A DNA stretch of 64,000 bases from Agromyces badenianii (GTDB lineage Bacteria > Actinomycetota > Actinomycetes > Actinomycetales > Microbacteriaceae), in assembly GCF_003070885.1 (NCBI RefSeq), contig NZ_CP028913.1, positions 2,480,001 through 2,544,000 on the forward strand, given 5' to 3'. Positions 1 to 10,007 of this stretch are shown here, piece after piece. The notes below the pieces were generated by a model. It saw nothing but the letters and a program-made list of their open reading frames with translations, was not told where the DNA came from and did not search any database. Positions within the stretch are counted from its first letter, which is position 1; each line of letters begins with the position of its first letter. The position numbers and the translations under genes are program-made.

Positions 1-237
1 GCGGAGCCGGTGCGCGTGATCCTGCTCGGCGGCGTGCCCTTCGGCGAGGAGCTCGTGATGTGGTGGAACTTCATCGGCCGCGACCACGACGAGATCGTGG
101 AGTTCCGTCGCCAGTGGCAGGCCGACGTCATCGGCCGCGACAATCCCGACGGGCGCTTCGGCACCGTGGCCGGGTACGACGGTTCGCCGCTGCCGGCGCC
201 CGAGCTGCCGACCGTGCGGCTGAAGCCGCGCCCCTGA
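1..237 (+). CDS. Pirin-family protein, C-terminal fragment
   Basis: The reading frame is open from the first base and ends at a TGA, so this is the 3' end of a gene that starts outside the window. The 78 visible residues contain LLGGVPFGEELVMWWNF followed by FIGRDHDEIVEFRRQW, which is the typical C-terminal cupin segment of bacterial pirin-like proteins. Pirins are cupin-fold metal-binding proteins, some with quercetinase activity. The N-terminal metal-binding half is not visible, so activity cannot be judged. The gene converges with the cardiolipin synthase gene. Confidence 0.75.
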   Translation, partial: AEPVRVILLGGVPFGEELVMWWNFIGRDHDEIVEFRRQWQADVIGRDNPDGRFGTVAGYDGSPLPAPELPTVRLKPRP

Positions 238-260
238 CCGGCTCGCCCGCCGGCCCTGAG

Positions 261-1727
261 CTACTGCAGCGCCGAGGTGAGCCGCGCGAGGTTGTCGAGC
301 ACGGTCGAACGCAGCGGCTGCTTCATCCACTGCTCGAGCGTCAACTCGTGGCTGTCGCGACGGTACCCGTCTTCGACGGCGCGCATCTCGCGCACGAACG
401 ACGCCCCGCGCACGAGCAGCGAGACCTCCATGTTGAGTTCGAACGAGCGGATGTCCATGTTGCTCGAGCCGATGACGGCGACGTCGTCGTCGATCGTGAA
501 GTGCTTCGAGTGCAGGATGTACGGGGCCTTGTACATGTAGATCTTCACGCCGGCGCGAAGCAGCGCCTCGTAGTACGAGCGCTGGGCGTGGTAGACGAGC
601 GCCTGGTCGCCGATCTCGGAGACGAAGAGCTCGACGTGGATGCCCCGCTGGGTGGCGCCGCTGATCGCCCGCAGCATCGCCTCATCGGGCACGAAGTACG
701 GGCTCGTGAGGATGATGCGCTCCTCGGCGGCGTAGAGCAGTGCGAGGAAGAGCTTGAGGTTGTTCTCGTTCGGATACCCGGGCCCGCTCGGCACGACCTG
801 GCAGTCGAGGTCTTGCGCCTCGCCCGGCTGGTCGAGCGAGTCGGCGAGGTCGCGCGTGGGCTCCTCGCCCGTCTCGAGATACCAGTCGGTGGCGAAGATG
901 GCGTCGAGCCCCGCGACGATGGGGCCCTCGACCCGGGTCACGAGTTCCTTCCACTTCAGCCCGCGACGGATGTTGCTGCGCTTGTTGTAGCTGCGGTCGA
1001 TGATGTTCTGCGAACCCATGAACCCGACCTCGCCGTCGACGACGAGGATCTTGCGGTGGTTGCGCAGGTCGGGCCGCTGGTACTTGCCCTTGAACGGCTG
1101 CACCGGAAGCATGAGTTCCCACCGCACGCCCATCGCGGTGAGCCGGTCGAGGGTCTTGCGATAGCCCTTCACGCGCAGCGAGGCGACGTGATCGAGCATC
1201 AGCCGCACGTCGACGCCACGGGCGACGGCCTCACCGAGCGCGTCGAAGAAATGCTCCGTCGTGCGGTCGTACGCGAGGATGTAGAACTCGACGTGCACGA
1301 AGCGCTTCGCGTCGCGGATGGCCGCGGTCATCGCGTCGAGCGATCCCTGGTAGTCGCCGATCAGGCTCGCGCTGTTTGAGCCGATGAGCGGCATCGAGCC
1401 GAGATTGCGGTTCAGCCGCACGACGCCCTCGAACCAGGCCGGCCAGTCGCCGGAATCGCTGACCCGTTCGACGCCGTGCGTCGATTCGCGGATGTACCGG
1501 TCGACGTCCGCCTGCTTCTGCCGCCGGTGCTTCGGCAGCTTCGGATTGCCGATGAGCACGAAGAACAGCACGCCGAGGTACGGCACGAAGAAGATCGCGA
1601 GGAGCCAGGCCATGCCAGCGGTCGGGCGGCGGTTGCGCGGCACCACGATGACCGCGGTGATGCGGATGATGAGGTCGACGACGAAGAGGATGCTGGCGAC
1701 GACGAGCGTCGTCTGCTCCGAACTCAT
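261..1727 (-). CDS. cls: Cardiolipin synthase (phospholipase D family)
   Basis: This 488-aa membrane enzyme joins two phospholipid head groups to make cardiolipin. Two N-terminal hydrophobic helices (about residues 5-60, PLDc_N type) anchor it. Two HKD catalytic motifs are visible: HRKILVVDGEVGFMGSQNI near residue 225 and HSKHFTIDDDVAVIGSSNMD near residue 405. Each is followed by the GSxN signature, so both half-sites look intact. The length matches bacterial ClsA-type enzymes. A 58-aa membrane protein gene ends just upstream of its start, so the two are probably co-transcribed. Confidence 0.93.
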   Translation of the reverse strand: MSSEQTTLVVASILFVVDLIIRITAVIVVPRNRRPTAGMAWLLAIFFVPYLGVLFFVLIGNPKLPKHRRQKQADVDRYIRESTHGVERVSDSGDWPAWFEGVVRLNRNLGSMPLIGSNSASLIGDYQGSLDAMTAAIRDAKRFVHVEFYILAYDRTTEHFFDALGEAVARGVDVRLMLDHVASLRVKGYRKTLDRLTAMGVRWELMLPVQPFKGKYQRPDLRNHRKILVVDGEVGFMGSQNIIDRSYNKRSNIRRGLKWKELVTRVEGPIVAGLDAIFATDWYLETGEEPTRDLADSLDQPGEAQDLDCQVVPSGPGYPNENNLKLFLALLYAAEERIILTSPYFVPDEAMLRAISGATQRGIHVELFVSEIGDQALVYHAQRSYYEALLRAGVKIYMYKAPYILHSKHFTIDDDVAVIGSSNMDIRSFELNMEVSLLVRGASFVREMRAVEDGYRRDSHELTLEQWMKQPLRSTVLDNLARLTSALQ

Positions 1728-1732
1728 CCCCG

Positions 1733-1909
1733 TCAGGCTGCCGGTCGGTTCCGGGCGAGCTTCGCCCGCTCCTCCGCCTCGATGCGGGCGTAGGCCTTGC
1801 GCTCGCCGCGATCGGCGTGGATGATCGCGCGCATCACGAACCAGAAGATGAGCCCGATGAGCACCGTCGGCGCGAGCGACCAGATCGCATTCGCCCAGAA
1901 TTCGTCCAT
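1733..1909 (-). CDS. Small single-span membrane protein (58 aa)
   Basis: This short gene starts at ATG and encodes MDEFWANAIWSLAPTVLIGL and onwards. One transmembrane helix (about residues 8-28) is followed by a highly charged tail rich in Glu, Arg and Lys that ends in RNRPAA. The codons are GC-rich at third positions, as in real genes here. Its stop lies 5 bp before the cls start, suggesting co-transcription. I do not recognise a functional family. Similar short membrane proteins next to cls or lysS occur in related actinobacteria from general memory. The role is unknown. Confidence 0.6.
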   Translation of the reverse strand: MDEFWANAIWSLAPTVLIGLIFWFVMRAIIHADRGERKAYARIEAEERAKLARNRPAA

Positions 1910-1963
1910 AGGACTACAAGACTACGTTCTTTCCCTGAATTCGTCGCATGTGCGCGTACCGAG

Positions 1964-1989
1964 CGAGCGGATGCCGCGGCATCCGCTCG
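1964..1989. terminator. 26-bp perfect palindrome, possible stem-loop terminator
   Basis: Arms CGAGCGGATGCCG and CGGCATCCGCTCG abut with no loop. It lies between two short leftward genes, downstream of the 49-aa one. No T-run follows on the minus strand, so it may be a rho-independent-like stem-loop or just a pair of the genome's frequent CGGATGCC octamers in inverted order. Confidence 0.45.
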
Positions 1990-2003
1990 TCGGGCCGGCC
2001 GGC

Positions 2004-2153
2004 TCAGCCCGCGGTGACGAGGTTCCAGATGCCGGAGCCCACGAGGTACACGCCGATCGCACCGACGACGATCCAGATCGCGAGGCGCGTGTTCGACGGG
2101 CGCTTCGGATCCTGCTCGGGTTCGAGTTCGCCCTTCGGGAGGTAGTCGTTCAT
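2004..2153 (-). CDS. Small single-span membrane protein (49 aa)
   Basis: The ATG-started frame reads MNDYLPKGELEPEQDPKRPS and then a hydrophobic segment LAIWIVVGAIGVYLVGSGIW (residues 24-43) before ending in NLVTAG. An acidic N-terminus followed by one C-terminal helix suggests a tail-anchored or N-in/C-out membrane peptide. It sits 25 bp downstream of lysS on the same strand and may share its transcript. No known family is recognised. Its codon bias supports coding. Confidence 0.6.
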   Translation of the reverse strand: MNDYLPKGELEPEQDPKRPSNTRLAIWIVVGAIGVYLVGSGIWNLVTAG

Positions 2154-2178
2154 TCGCGCCATCCGTTCACTCGGCAGC

Positions 2179-3711
<1,533 letters not shown>

Positions 3712-3879
3712 CGTTCTCTCTCGTCGCGCGAAAAGGTGCGGACACCAGCCTACTTGGGCGCGTTCCGGGGCCGTACCCGCGCGAAGTCCCATCGAGTCAG
3801 CAGAAACGCACCGAATAGGCGGGCCAGAGCGTGCATTACTGCTGAGCCGCGGGGCGCAGCGCGCGGGGCGCGCGGGGCG

Positions 3880-4746
3880 TCAGCCGAGGGTGATGGCTGC
3901 GTTGTCGATGAGCCGGGTCGCGCCGACGCGCGCCGCCACGAGCACGACGGCCGCACCGCGCGCGTCGTCTGCCACCGGAAGGAAGGTCTCGGGGTCGACG
4001 ACCACGAGGTAGTCGAGCGTGACGTCGTCGTGGTCGCCGAGCGCGGCGGCGCCCTCGGCGAGCACCTCGGCGAGTCCGTCGGTCGCCGCGGCATCCGCTG
4101 CCCTGAGCGCCTCGGAGAGGGTGAGCGCCGCCTGGCGCTGCGCGGGATCGAGATAGCGATTGCGGCTCGAGAGCGCGAGTCCGTCGGCCTCGCGCACCGT
4201 CGGCACCACGTCGATCGTGGTCGGCACGTCGAGATCGCGCACCATGCGGCGCACGAGGAAGACCTGCTGGGCGTCTTTCTGCCCGAAGACGGCGGCATCG
4301 GGGCTGACGATGTTCAGCAGCTTGCTGACGACGGTGAGCATGCCGTCGAAGTGGCCCGGCCGCGACGCGCCCTCGTAGAGGGAGCCGACCCGCCCGGCCC
4401 GGAGCGTGGTGTCGACCTCGCCCGACGGATACATCTCGGCGACGGCCGGGGCGAACACGAACTCGACGCCGAGTCCTTCGAGCGCGGCGACGTCGGCGTC
4501 GAGCGTGCGCGGGTAGCGGTCGAGGTCTTCGCCCGGACCGAACTGGAGCGGGTTCACGAAGATCGACACGACCACGACGTCGGCGAGTTGGCGGGCGCGA
4601 GCGACGAGCGCCAGATGGCCGGCGTGCAGTGCGCCCATGGTCGGCACGAGGGCGACGGATGCCCCGGCCGCGCGTCGCTCGGCGAGGAGGCCTCGGAGTT
4701 CGCTGATCGTCGGCACCACGCGTGTGCCCGCGGTGACCTCGGTCAC
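3880..4746 (-). CDS. panC: Pantothenate synthetase
   Basis: This 288-aa enzyme condenses pantoate and beta-alanine with ATP, the last step of vitamin B5 synthesis. The nucleotide-binding signature PTMGALHAGH lies near residue 36, VNPLQFGPGEDLDRYPR near residue 65, and the pantoate-binding GQKDAQQ and SSRN segments later. The GTG start overlaps the stop of the DUF2520 gene by 4 bp (GTGA), so translation is probably coupled. Length is normal for the family. Confidence 0.96.
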   Translation of the reverse strand: MTEVTAGTRVVPTISELRGLLAERRAAGASVALVPTMGALHAGHLALVARARQLADVVVVSIFVNPLQFGPGEDLDRYPRTLDADVAALEGLGVEFVFAPAVAEMYPSGEVDTTLRAGRVGSLYEGASRPGHFDGMLTVVSKLLNIVSPDAAVFGQKDAQQVFLVRRMVRDLDVPTTIDVVPTVREADGLALSSRNRYLDPAQRQAALTLSEALRAADAAATDGLAEVLAEGAAALGDHDDVTLDYLVVVDPETFLPVADDARGAAVVLVAARVGATRLIDNAAITLG

Positions 4747-5501
4747 GCGCCACCCCCAAGCGGCCAGTCGGTATCGGCCTCGTCGATCGTATCGGCACCT
4801 TCGGCGTACGCTCCGCTGTCGTGCCTCGCGAGCGCGTTCTCGACGGCGCTGCGCACGAGCGGCGCGAGCACCGCACCCGACCGGCCGACGCCGATGCCGT
4901 CGAGCAGCCCGCTGGCCTGGTCGACGATCGCGCTCGAGAACGACACCGCGGTGTCGATCGCCTCGCCGTAGGCCGCCCGGTCGTGCTCGGTGACGATGAA
5001 GGGTTCGCCGCCCATCTCGACGACGAGCGCCTGACCGATCGGCAGCACCGGAGCCGGGGCGGTGACCGCGAACCAGGTGCCGGGCAGGCGGGCGAGATCG
5101 ATGCTCGTGCCAGTGAAGCTCATCGCCGGGTGCACAGCAAGCGGAATCGCCCCCGCGAGCCGGGCGGGATCGAGCACGCCGGTGCCGAACCGGGCCGCGG
5201 TGTGCAGCACGAGCTGCCCGGGCTGCCAGACGCCGGCCTCGGCGAGGCCGGCGACGAGGGGGCCGAGCTCGGCCTCGGGCACGGCGAGCAGCACGAGCTC
5301 GCTGCGTTCGACGATCTCGGGGATCGGCAGCACGGGAACCGACGGCAGCATCGTCGCGGCCCGCTCCCGGCTCGAGTCGGAGACCGCGGAGATGCCGGTG
5401 AGCGCGTGGCCGGCGCCCGCGAGCGCCGACGCGAGCACGGCGCCGACCCGTCCGGCGCCGATGGTGCCGACTCCGAGCCTGCCCGGTCGTTCAGCCGACA
5501 C
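4743..5501 (-). CDS. Rossmann-like and DUF2520 domain protein
   Basis: The 252-aa protein starts with a dinucleotide-binding turn (GTIGAGRVGAVLASALAGAG, residues 12-31) and continues with a DUF2520 helical domain carrying HPAMSFTGT near residue 125. The family resembles ketopantoate reductases and often sits beside panC in actinobacteria, so a role in pantothenate metabolism is a fair inference but unproven. The start is GTG. It overlaps panC by 4 bp and the upstream PH-domain gene by 11 bp. Confidence 0.85.
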   Translation of the reverse strand: MSAERPGRLGVGTIGAGRVGAVLASALAGAGHALTGISAVSDSSRERAATMLPSVPVLPIPEIVERSELVLLAVPEAELGPLVAGLAEAGVWQPGQLVLHTAARFGTGVLDPARLAGAIPLAVHPAMSFTGTSIDLARLPGTWFAVTAPAPVLPIGQALVVEMGGEPFIVTEHDRAAYGEAIDTAVSFSSAIVDQASGLLDGIGVGRSGAVLAPLVRSAVENALARHDSGAYAEGADTIDEADTDWPLGGGA

Positions 5502-7320
5502 GGCCGGGTTCCGTTCCGTGGGGAGAGGACTCGGTCGCGGGCCCGGTCGCGATCGCGGTGGCGGGCTCGGTCGCGGTCGCGGTCGCGGTGGCGGGCTCGG
5601 TCGCGATCACGGGCGATGTCGCCGCCGCCCCCCAATGGTGCGAGGTGTCGCTCGCCGCGCGTTCGACCGCCTCGTGCGAGAGATGCTCGAAGAGCGCGGT
5701 CGCCTCGGATCGGTCGGCGACGGGCAGCACGGCCGTGACCGGACCGGTCACCGTGTGCAGCCGCAGCGTCGCGAGATCGAGTGCCCGTTCGACGGGCCCG
5801 ACCGAGAGGGCGACCGACTGCATGCGGGCGAGCGGCACGAGGCTCAGGCTGCGCACGAGCGCACCCCGCCGGATGACGGCGACCCCCGAGGCCGCGGCCA
5901 GGCCGATGCGACGCCACGAGAACGGTCGCAGCCACGCCGCACGCCTCGGCGTGGTCGAGAACCCGCCGGCCCCGCCCCGGCCGATGAGGCCGGCATCGAC
6001 GAGCGGTTCGACGTCGGCCGCGGCATCCGGAAGCAGCAGGGCGAGCACCCGGTGCACGTCGGCCGCCGTGCCGACCGGCAGCACGACGGTGCGCTGCGCG
6101 GCATCACCCGACGCCGAGATCGACTGGCCCGCCACGTTGATGCGCACCGACCACCAGCCGAACGGCCGCCAGAAGACCCACTGGGTCGCCTCGATCGCGT
6201 GCACGCGCCCCGGCGGGATCGTCTGGTTGGCGGTGGAGAGCAGGCCGTGGCCGATGCGCACCCCGTCGGGCGTTCCGGCGATCGAGTACCGCAGCGACCT
6301 CGTGATGCGCGACCACGTGTAGCTCACGAGACCGATCGCCGCCGGCACGAAGCTGAAGAGCACCCACACCTGGCGGGTCGTGACGCCGACCACGATGATC
6401 GCCACGAGGATGATCCCCCACATCGTCGACCCGCCGAGCAGGGTCGAGCCGACCACGCGTCCGAGCGGCAGGTGCACGACCGACTCGGGCGGAGCGAGAT
6501 CGGGGTCGAGTTCGGGCGCGAGGAACTCGTCGACGCGCTGGGTGACGAGCGCACCGGCCCGGGCGGTGACGGGCGGGGTTCGGGTGACGGCGGGCGCCTC
6601 GGTGGGGGCGGCGCCGGGCTGCGTCTCGGCAGCACCCGCCTGCGCCTCGGCAGCACCCGACTGCGCCTCGCTCGCGGCGGGCAGTGTCTCGCCAGGCATG
6701 GCGGGCCGGCCCTGCGTGCGCTCTGCTCGCGCGCCCGAGGCGAGGCGCAGCACATCGGCGCGCAGGGCGTCGGCGAGCGCCGAGCCGAGATAGGCGAGCT
6801 GCACGTTCGCCGACTGCCCGGCGACCGAGACCTCGAGCTTCGCGGTGCCGAAGAGTCGGGCGAACAGCGGCCGGTTGACGTTGATGCCCTGGATGCGGTC
6901 GAGCCGCGCGCTGCGATGCGAGCGGAACAGGATGCCGCTGCGCACCTCGACCGCCTCGTGCGTCACCCGGAACGTGTGCATGCGCCACGACAGCCAGAAG
7001 CCCACGATCACGGCGATGATGACGACCGCGAGCCCGAGCAGCGCCCAGCCGACGAGGCCGTTGGAGACGATGCCGCCGACCGGGTCGTTCGCCCAGTCCT
7101 GGCGCCAGCCGGTGTACTCGTCGTCGACCTGCTCACCCGTGCCCGGCGCGAAGATCGTCAGGAAGATGTCGATGAGCCGTTCGCGCAGGTTCGCGATCAC
7201 GAACCCCAGCACGGCGAGGAACACGAGTCCTCCGCGCAGGAGCGGACTCGCCGGGTGGAGGCGGTGCCACTCGCCGTCGGCGAGGTTCACCACTCCCTGC
7301 GGGCGCTCGAGACCGCTCAC
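5491..7320 (-). CDS. Large PH-domain membrane protein (YdbT-like)
   Basis: The 609-aa protein has repeated bacterial PH (bPH_2) units: FRVTHEAVEVRSGILFRSHR with LDRIQGINVNRPLFARLFG near residue 120, and two later copies around IAGTPDGVRIGHGLL and RRGALVRSLSLVPLARMQSV. Hydrophobic helix pairs precede each unit. B. subtilis YdbS/YdbT pairs of this type are membrane proteins of unclear function. The GTG start overlaps the preceding PH gene's stop by 4 bp. A Thr/Pro/Ala linker with repeated AAxxQPGAAE-like text sits mid-protein, and the C-terminus is a low-complexity ATEPATATA tail. Confidence 0.85.
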   Translation of the reverse strand: MSGLERPQGVVNLADGEWHRLHPASPLLRGGLVFLAVLGFVIANLRERLIDIFLTIFAPGTGEQVDDEYTGWRQDWANDPVGGIVSNGLVGWALLGLAVVIIAVIVGFWLSWRMHTFRVTHEAVEVRSGILFRSHRSARLDRIQGINVNRPLFARLFGTAKLEVSVAGQSANVQLAYLGSALADALRADVLRLASGARAERTQGRPAMPGETLPAASEAQSGAAEAQAGAAETQPGAAPTEAPAVTRTPPVTARAGALVTQRVDEFLAPELDPDLAPPESVVHLPLGRVVGSTLLGGSTMWGIILVAIIVVGVTTRQVWVLFSFVPAAIGLVSYTWSRITRSLRYSIAGTPDGVRIGHGLLSTANQTIPPGRVHAIEATQWVFWRPFGWWSVRINVAGQSISASGDAAQRTVVLPVGTAADVHRVLALLLPDAAADVEPLVDAGLIGRGGAGGFSTTPRRAAWLRPFSWRRIGLAAASGVAVIRRGALVRSLSLVPLARMQSVALSVGPVERALDLATLRLHTVTGPVTAVLPVADRSEATALFEHLSHEAVERAASDTSHHWGAAATSPVIATEPATATATATEPATAIATGPATESSPHGTEPGRVG

Positions 7321-7871
7321 AGCCCCGCCCGGCGCGACTCGGCGAGGGCGACGAGCTCGTCGCGCAACCGGTCGGCCTCCGCCATCGGGAGCCCTGGCAC
7401 GGTCACCGCCGATGCGGCGGCGGCCGTGACGAACTTGAGGTCGGCGAGGCCGAGGGCCCGGGCGACCGGCCCGCGGGTGATGTCGACGAGCTGCATGCGC
7501 CCGTAGGGCACCGCCACCTGACGCTGGAACATGATGCCCCGGCGGAAGAGCAGGTCGTCGGCGCGCAGGCGGTACTGGATCGACCGCACCCGGCGCGGCT
7601 CGAACGCGATGCCGATGAGCGAGACCACGGCGATCGCGATCGCGAGCCAGATCGTCCACTGCCAGTGCAGGAGGAAGTAGGCCGCGAGCGCCGCCCCGAC
7701 GAAGATCAGCATGCCGATGATCGAGCCGATCACCTCGACGACGACGTACTTCGGCGAGACGCGCTGCCACCCGGTGTCGGCCGTTTCAGCGACGACGGCG
7801 TCGGATGCCTCGGGGCGCGTCGGCTCGTCGTGCACGGTCTCTTCGGGCTGGAGTCCGGGCGACTCAGGCAT
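7317..7871 (-). CDS. PH-domain membrane protein (YdbS-like)
   Basis: This 184-aa protein has two transmembrane helices (about residues 47-90) and one bPH_2 domain: IQYRLRADDLLFRRGIMFQR then VPYGRMQLVDITRGPVARAL, the standard signature of this family. The N-terminal 35 residues are acidic and probably disordered. It is the smaller partner of the large PH protein encoded immediately downstream with a GTGA overlap, the same paired layout as ydbS-ydbT. It overlaps DUF3180 by 8 bp. The molecular role of the pair is unknown. Confidence 0.87.
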   Translation of the reverse strand: MPESPGLQPEETVHDEPTRPEASDAVVAETADTGWQRVSPKYVVVEVIGSIIGMLIFVGAALAAYFLLHWQWTIWLAIAIAVVSLIGIAFEPRRVRSIQYRLRADDLLFRRGIMFQRQVAVPYGRMQLVDITRGPVARALGLADLKFVTAAAASAVTVPGLPMAEADRLRDELVALAESRRAGL

Positions 7872-8337
7872 GTGCGTGCTCTTCCTTCTCGGTGTCGGTG
7901 TCGTCGGGCGGCAGGGTGCAGAAGAACTCCGCGACGAGTCCGCCGGCCATGAGCACTGCCGCGCCGATCGCCGTCGCGAGGGCGAGCCACACGGTCGAGG
8001 CCGAGGGCACGACGCTGCGGGTCAGCAGGAACAGGGTGATGCCGAGACCGAAGCCGAGGATGAGCGCGCCGCTCAGGCTGCAGGCCTTGGCGAGCACCGC
8101 GGTGCGCATGGCGCGGAACGGGTCGAGGTGCTTCGTCGCCTTGCCCTTCACGGCGCGCCGAACGGGCCAGGCGAAGGCCACCACGAGCGCGGCCACGCCC
8201 GTGAGCGTGATCGGCAGCGAGATCGGCGGCACGATCGCCTTCGCCCCGTTCGAGACGATCGCGAGATCGAGGAGGTAGCCGGTGACGAGCCCCGCGAGCA
8301 CGAAGGCGATGATCACGCTGGCGTGCGTGCGCTTCAT
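7864..8337 (-). CDS. DUF3180 membrane protein
   Basis: The 157-aa product begins MKRTHASVIIAFVLAGLVTG and has four predicted membrane helices, the last before an acidic tail (DDTDTEKEEHAHA). DUF3180 proteins are actinobacterial membrane proteins of unknown function that typically follow folK. The chosen ATG forms an ATGA overlap with the folK stop. An in-frame extension upstream would be Arg/Ala-rich antisense-like sequence and was rejected. Confidence 0.87.
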   Translation of the reverse strand: MKRTHASVIIAFVLAGLVTGYLLDLAIVSNGAKAIVPPISLPITLTGVAALVVAFAWPVRRAVKGKATKHLDPFRAMRTAVLAKACSLSGALILGFGLGITLFLLTRSVVPSASTVWLALATAIGAAVLMAGGLVAEFFCTLPPDDTDTEKEEHAHA

Positions 8338-8819
8338 CGGCGCACCACCTCGTCGGTCGCCTCGGCGCGGAGCGCGGCGATCGGTCCGCGCCCGGCGAGC
8401 ACCGCATCGGGCTCGACGTCGAGCCACGGCTGGAGCACGAACGCCCGCTGCCATGCACGCGGGTGCGGCAGCACCAGCCGGTCGCTCGCGAGCACCACGC
8501 CGTCGACGTCGACGAGGTCGAGGTCGAGGGTGCGGTCGCCCCAGTGCTCGGCTCGCACCCGGCCGTGCTCGAGCTCGATGCGCTGCAGCACGTCGAGCAG
8601 CGCGTGCGGGTCGAGCGTCGTCTCGACGACGACCACGCCGTTCAGGTACCGCGGCGCATCACCGTCGACCCCGGAGTCCTTGATCGCCGGCGTCTCGTAG
8701 ACGGGCGAGACGGCGACGAGTTCGACGCCATCGGTCTCGGCGATCTCGCGCACAGCCGCGGCGATCGTCGTCTCGCGGTCGCCGAGGTTCGCCCCGAAGG
8801 CGATGACGGCGCGCGTCAT
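8334..8819 (-). CDS. folK: HPPK, 6-hydroxymethyl-7,8-dihydropterin pyrophosphokinase
   Basis: This 161-aa enzyme transfers pyrophosphate from ATP to 6-hydroxymethyl-dihydropterin, the step before dihydropteroate synthase. The N-terminus AFGANLGDRETTI and the catalytic stretch WGDRTLDLDLVDVDG followed by LPHPRAWQRAFVLQPW are diagnostic. It is linked to folB upstream and to DUF3180 downstream by 4-bp ATGA overlaps, so the fol genes are translated as a chain. Confidence 0.95.
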   Translation of the reverse strand: MTRAVIAFGANLGDRETTIAAAVREIAETDGVELVAVSPVYETPAIKDSGVDGDAPRYLNGVVVVETTLDPHALLDVLQRIELEHGRVRAEHWGDRTLDLDLVDVDGVVLASDRLVLPHPRAWQRAFVLQPWLDVEPDAVLAGRGPIAALRAEATDEVVRR

Positions 8820-9202
8820 GCCCGCCCCCGCACGATCGTGACGGCCACGTCGGCGAAGGGAACGCTGATGGGTGCCTGCGGCTTGTGCACGGTGACCTCG
8901 ACCTCGTCGACGGCGGCGTAGCCGAGCGCGACCGACGCGACGCGCTCGGCGACGGTCTCGATGAGGTCGACCGGGTCGCGTTCGACGGCGGCGACGACGG
9001 CCTCGGCGAGCTCGCCGTAGTGCACGGTGCGGTCGAGTCGGTCGTCGGCGGCGGCTGCAGACAGGTCGACCGCGACCGAGACGTCGATCACGAACTCCTG
9101 GCCGTCGGCACGCTCGAAGTCGAACACGCCGTGGTGCGCGCGCACGCGAAGCCCCGTGAGGGTGATCCGGTCGCCCCACCGGCGATTGCGCAGTTCAGTC
9201 AC
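8816..9202 (-). CDS. folB: Dihydroneopterin aldolase
   Basis: This 128-aa enzyme cleaves dihydroneopterin to 6-hydroxymethyl-dihydropterin and glycolaldehyde. Diagnostic text is RAHHGVFDFERADGQEFVID near residue 22 with the later LIETVAERVA and VEVTVHKPQAPI. The start is GTG (VTELRNRRWGD), which overlaps the folP stop by 8 bp. A longer upstream frame is antisense-like sequence within folP and was not used. Confidence 0.94.
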   Translation of the reverse strand: MTELRNRRWGDRITLTGLRVRAHHGVFDFERADGQEFVIDVSVAVDLSAAAADDRLDRTVHYGELAEAVVAAVERDPVDLIETVAERVASVALGYAAVDEVEVTVHKPQAPISVPFADVAVTIVRGRA

Positions 9203-10007
9203 GTCGTCCACTCTGCCACGCTCCGAGAACGTCGAGGGCGAGACGCGTGCCCCGCACGTCGTGCACTCGCACGGCCCAGGCGCCGGCCTGCGCCGAGAGC
9301 ACGCTGACGACCGAGGTCGGCAGGTCGCGGTCGGTGATGGATGCCTCGCTCGGCAGCATCGCGCCGAGGAACCGCTTGCGCGAGGCGCCGACGAGCACCG
9401 GCAGGCCGAGCTCGGCGAGCACGTCGAGGCGCGCGAGCAACTGCCAGTTCTGCTCGCCGCGCTTGGCGAAGCCGAGTCCGGGGTCGAGGATGAGCTTCTC
9501 GGGTGCGACCCCGGCCGAGACGAGTGCGTCGACCCGCCGGGCGAGCTCGTCGCGCACCTCGACGGCGACGTCGTCGTACTCGGCGAGCGAGTCCATGCGA
9601 TCGGAGTGGCCCCGCCAGTGCATCGCGACGTACCGGGCGCCGGTCTCGGCGGCGATCGAGCCCATGGCGGCATCGGCGAGCCCGGCCGAGACGTCGTTGA
9701 TGATTTGGGCGCCGGCTTCGACGGCGGCGAGCGCCGTGTCGGCCCGCATCGTGTCGACGCTCACGCGGATGCCGCGACCCGCGAGCTCGCGGATCACGGG
9801 CACGACCCGGCGCAGCTCCTCTTCGGGGGCGACGCGGGCGGCACCCGGGCGGGTGGACTCGCCGCCGACGTCGAGGAGATCGGCGCCGTCGGCGACGAGC
9901 TCGAGTCCGTGCGCGATCGCGGCATCGGTGTCGAACCAGCGCCCGCCGTCGCTGAACGAGTCGGGGGTGACGTTCACGACACCCATGACGAGCGTGCGTT
10001 CAGGCAT
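9195..10007 (-). CDS. folP: Dihydropteroate synthase
   Basis: This 270-aa TIM-barrel enzyme joins p-aminobenzoate to the pterin pyrophosphate and is the sulfonamide target. Seen motifs are VVNVTPDSFSDGG (residues 10-22), DVGGESTRPGA near 47, DPGLGFAKRGEQNW near 175 and GASRKRFLGAM near 202. All pterin and pABA binding segments are present. It overlaps folE by 8 bp at its start. Confidence 0.97.
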   Translation of the reverse strand: MPERTLVMGVVNVTPDSFSDGGRWFDTDAAIAHGLELVADGADLLDVGGESTRPGAARVAPEEELRRVVPVIRELAGRGIRVSVDTMRADTALAAVEAGAQIINDVSAGLADAAMGSIAAETGARYVAMHWRGHSDRMDSLAEYDDVAVEVRDELARRVDALVSAGVAPEKLILDPGLGFAKRGEQNWQLLARLDVLAELGLPVLVGASRKRFLGAMLPSEASITDRDLPTSVVSVLSAQAGAWAVRVHDVRGTRLALDVLGAWQSGRRD

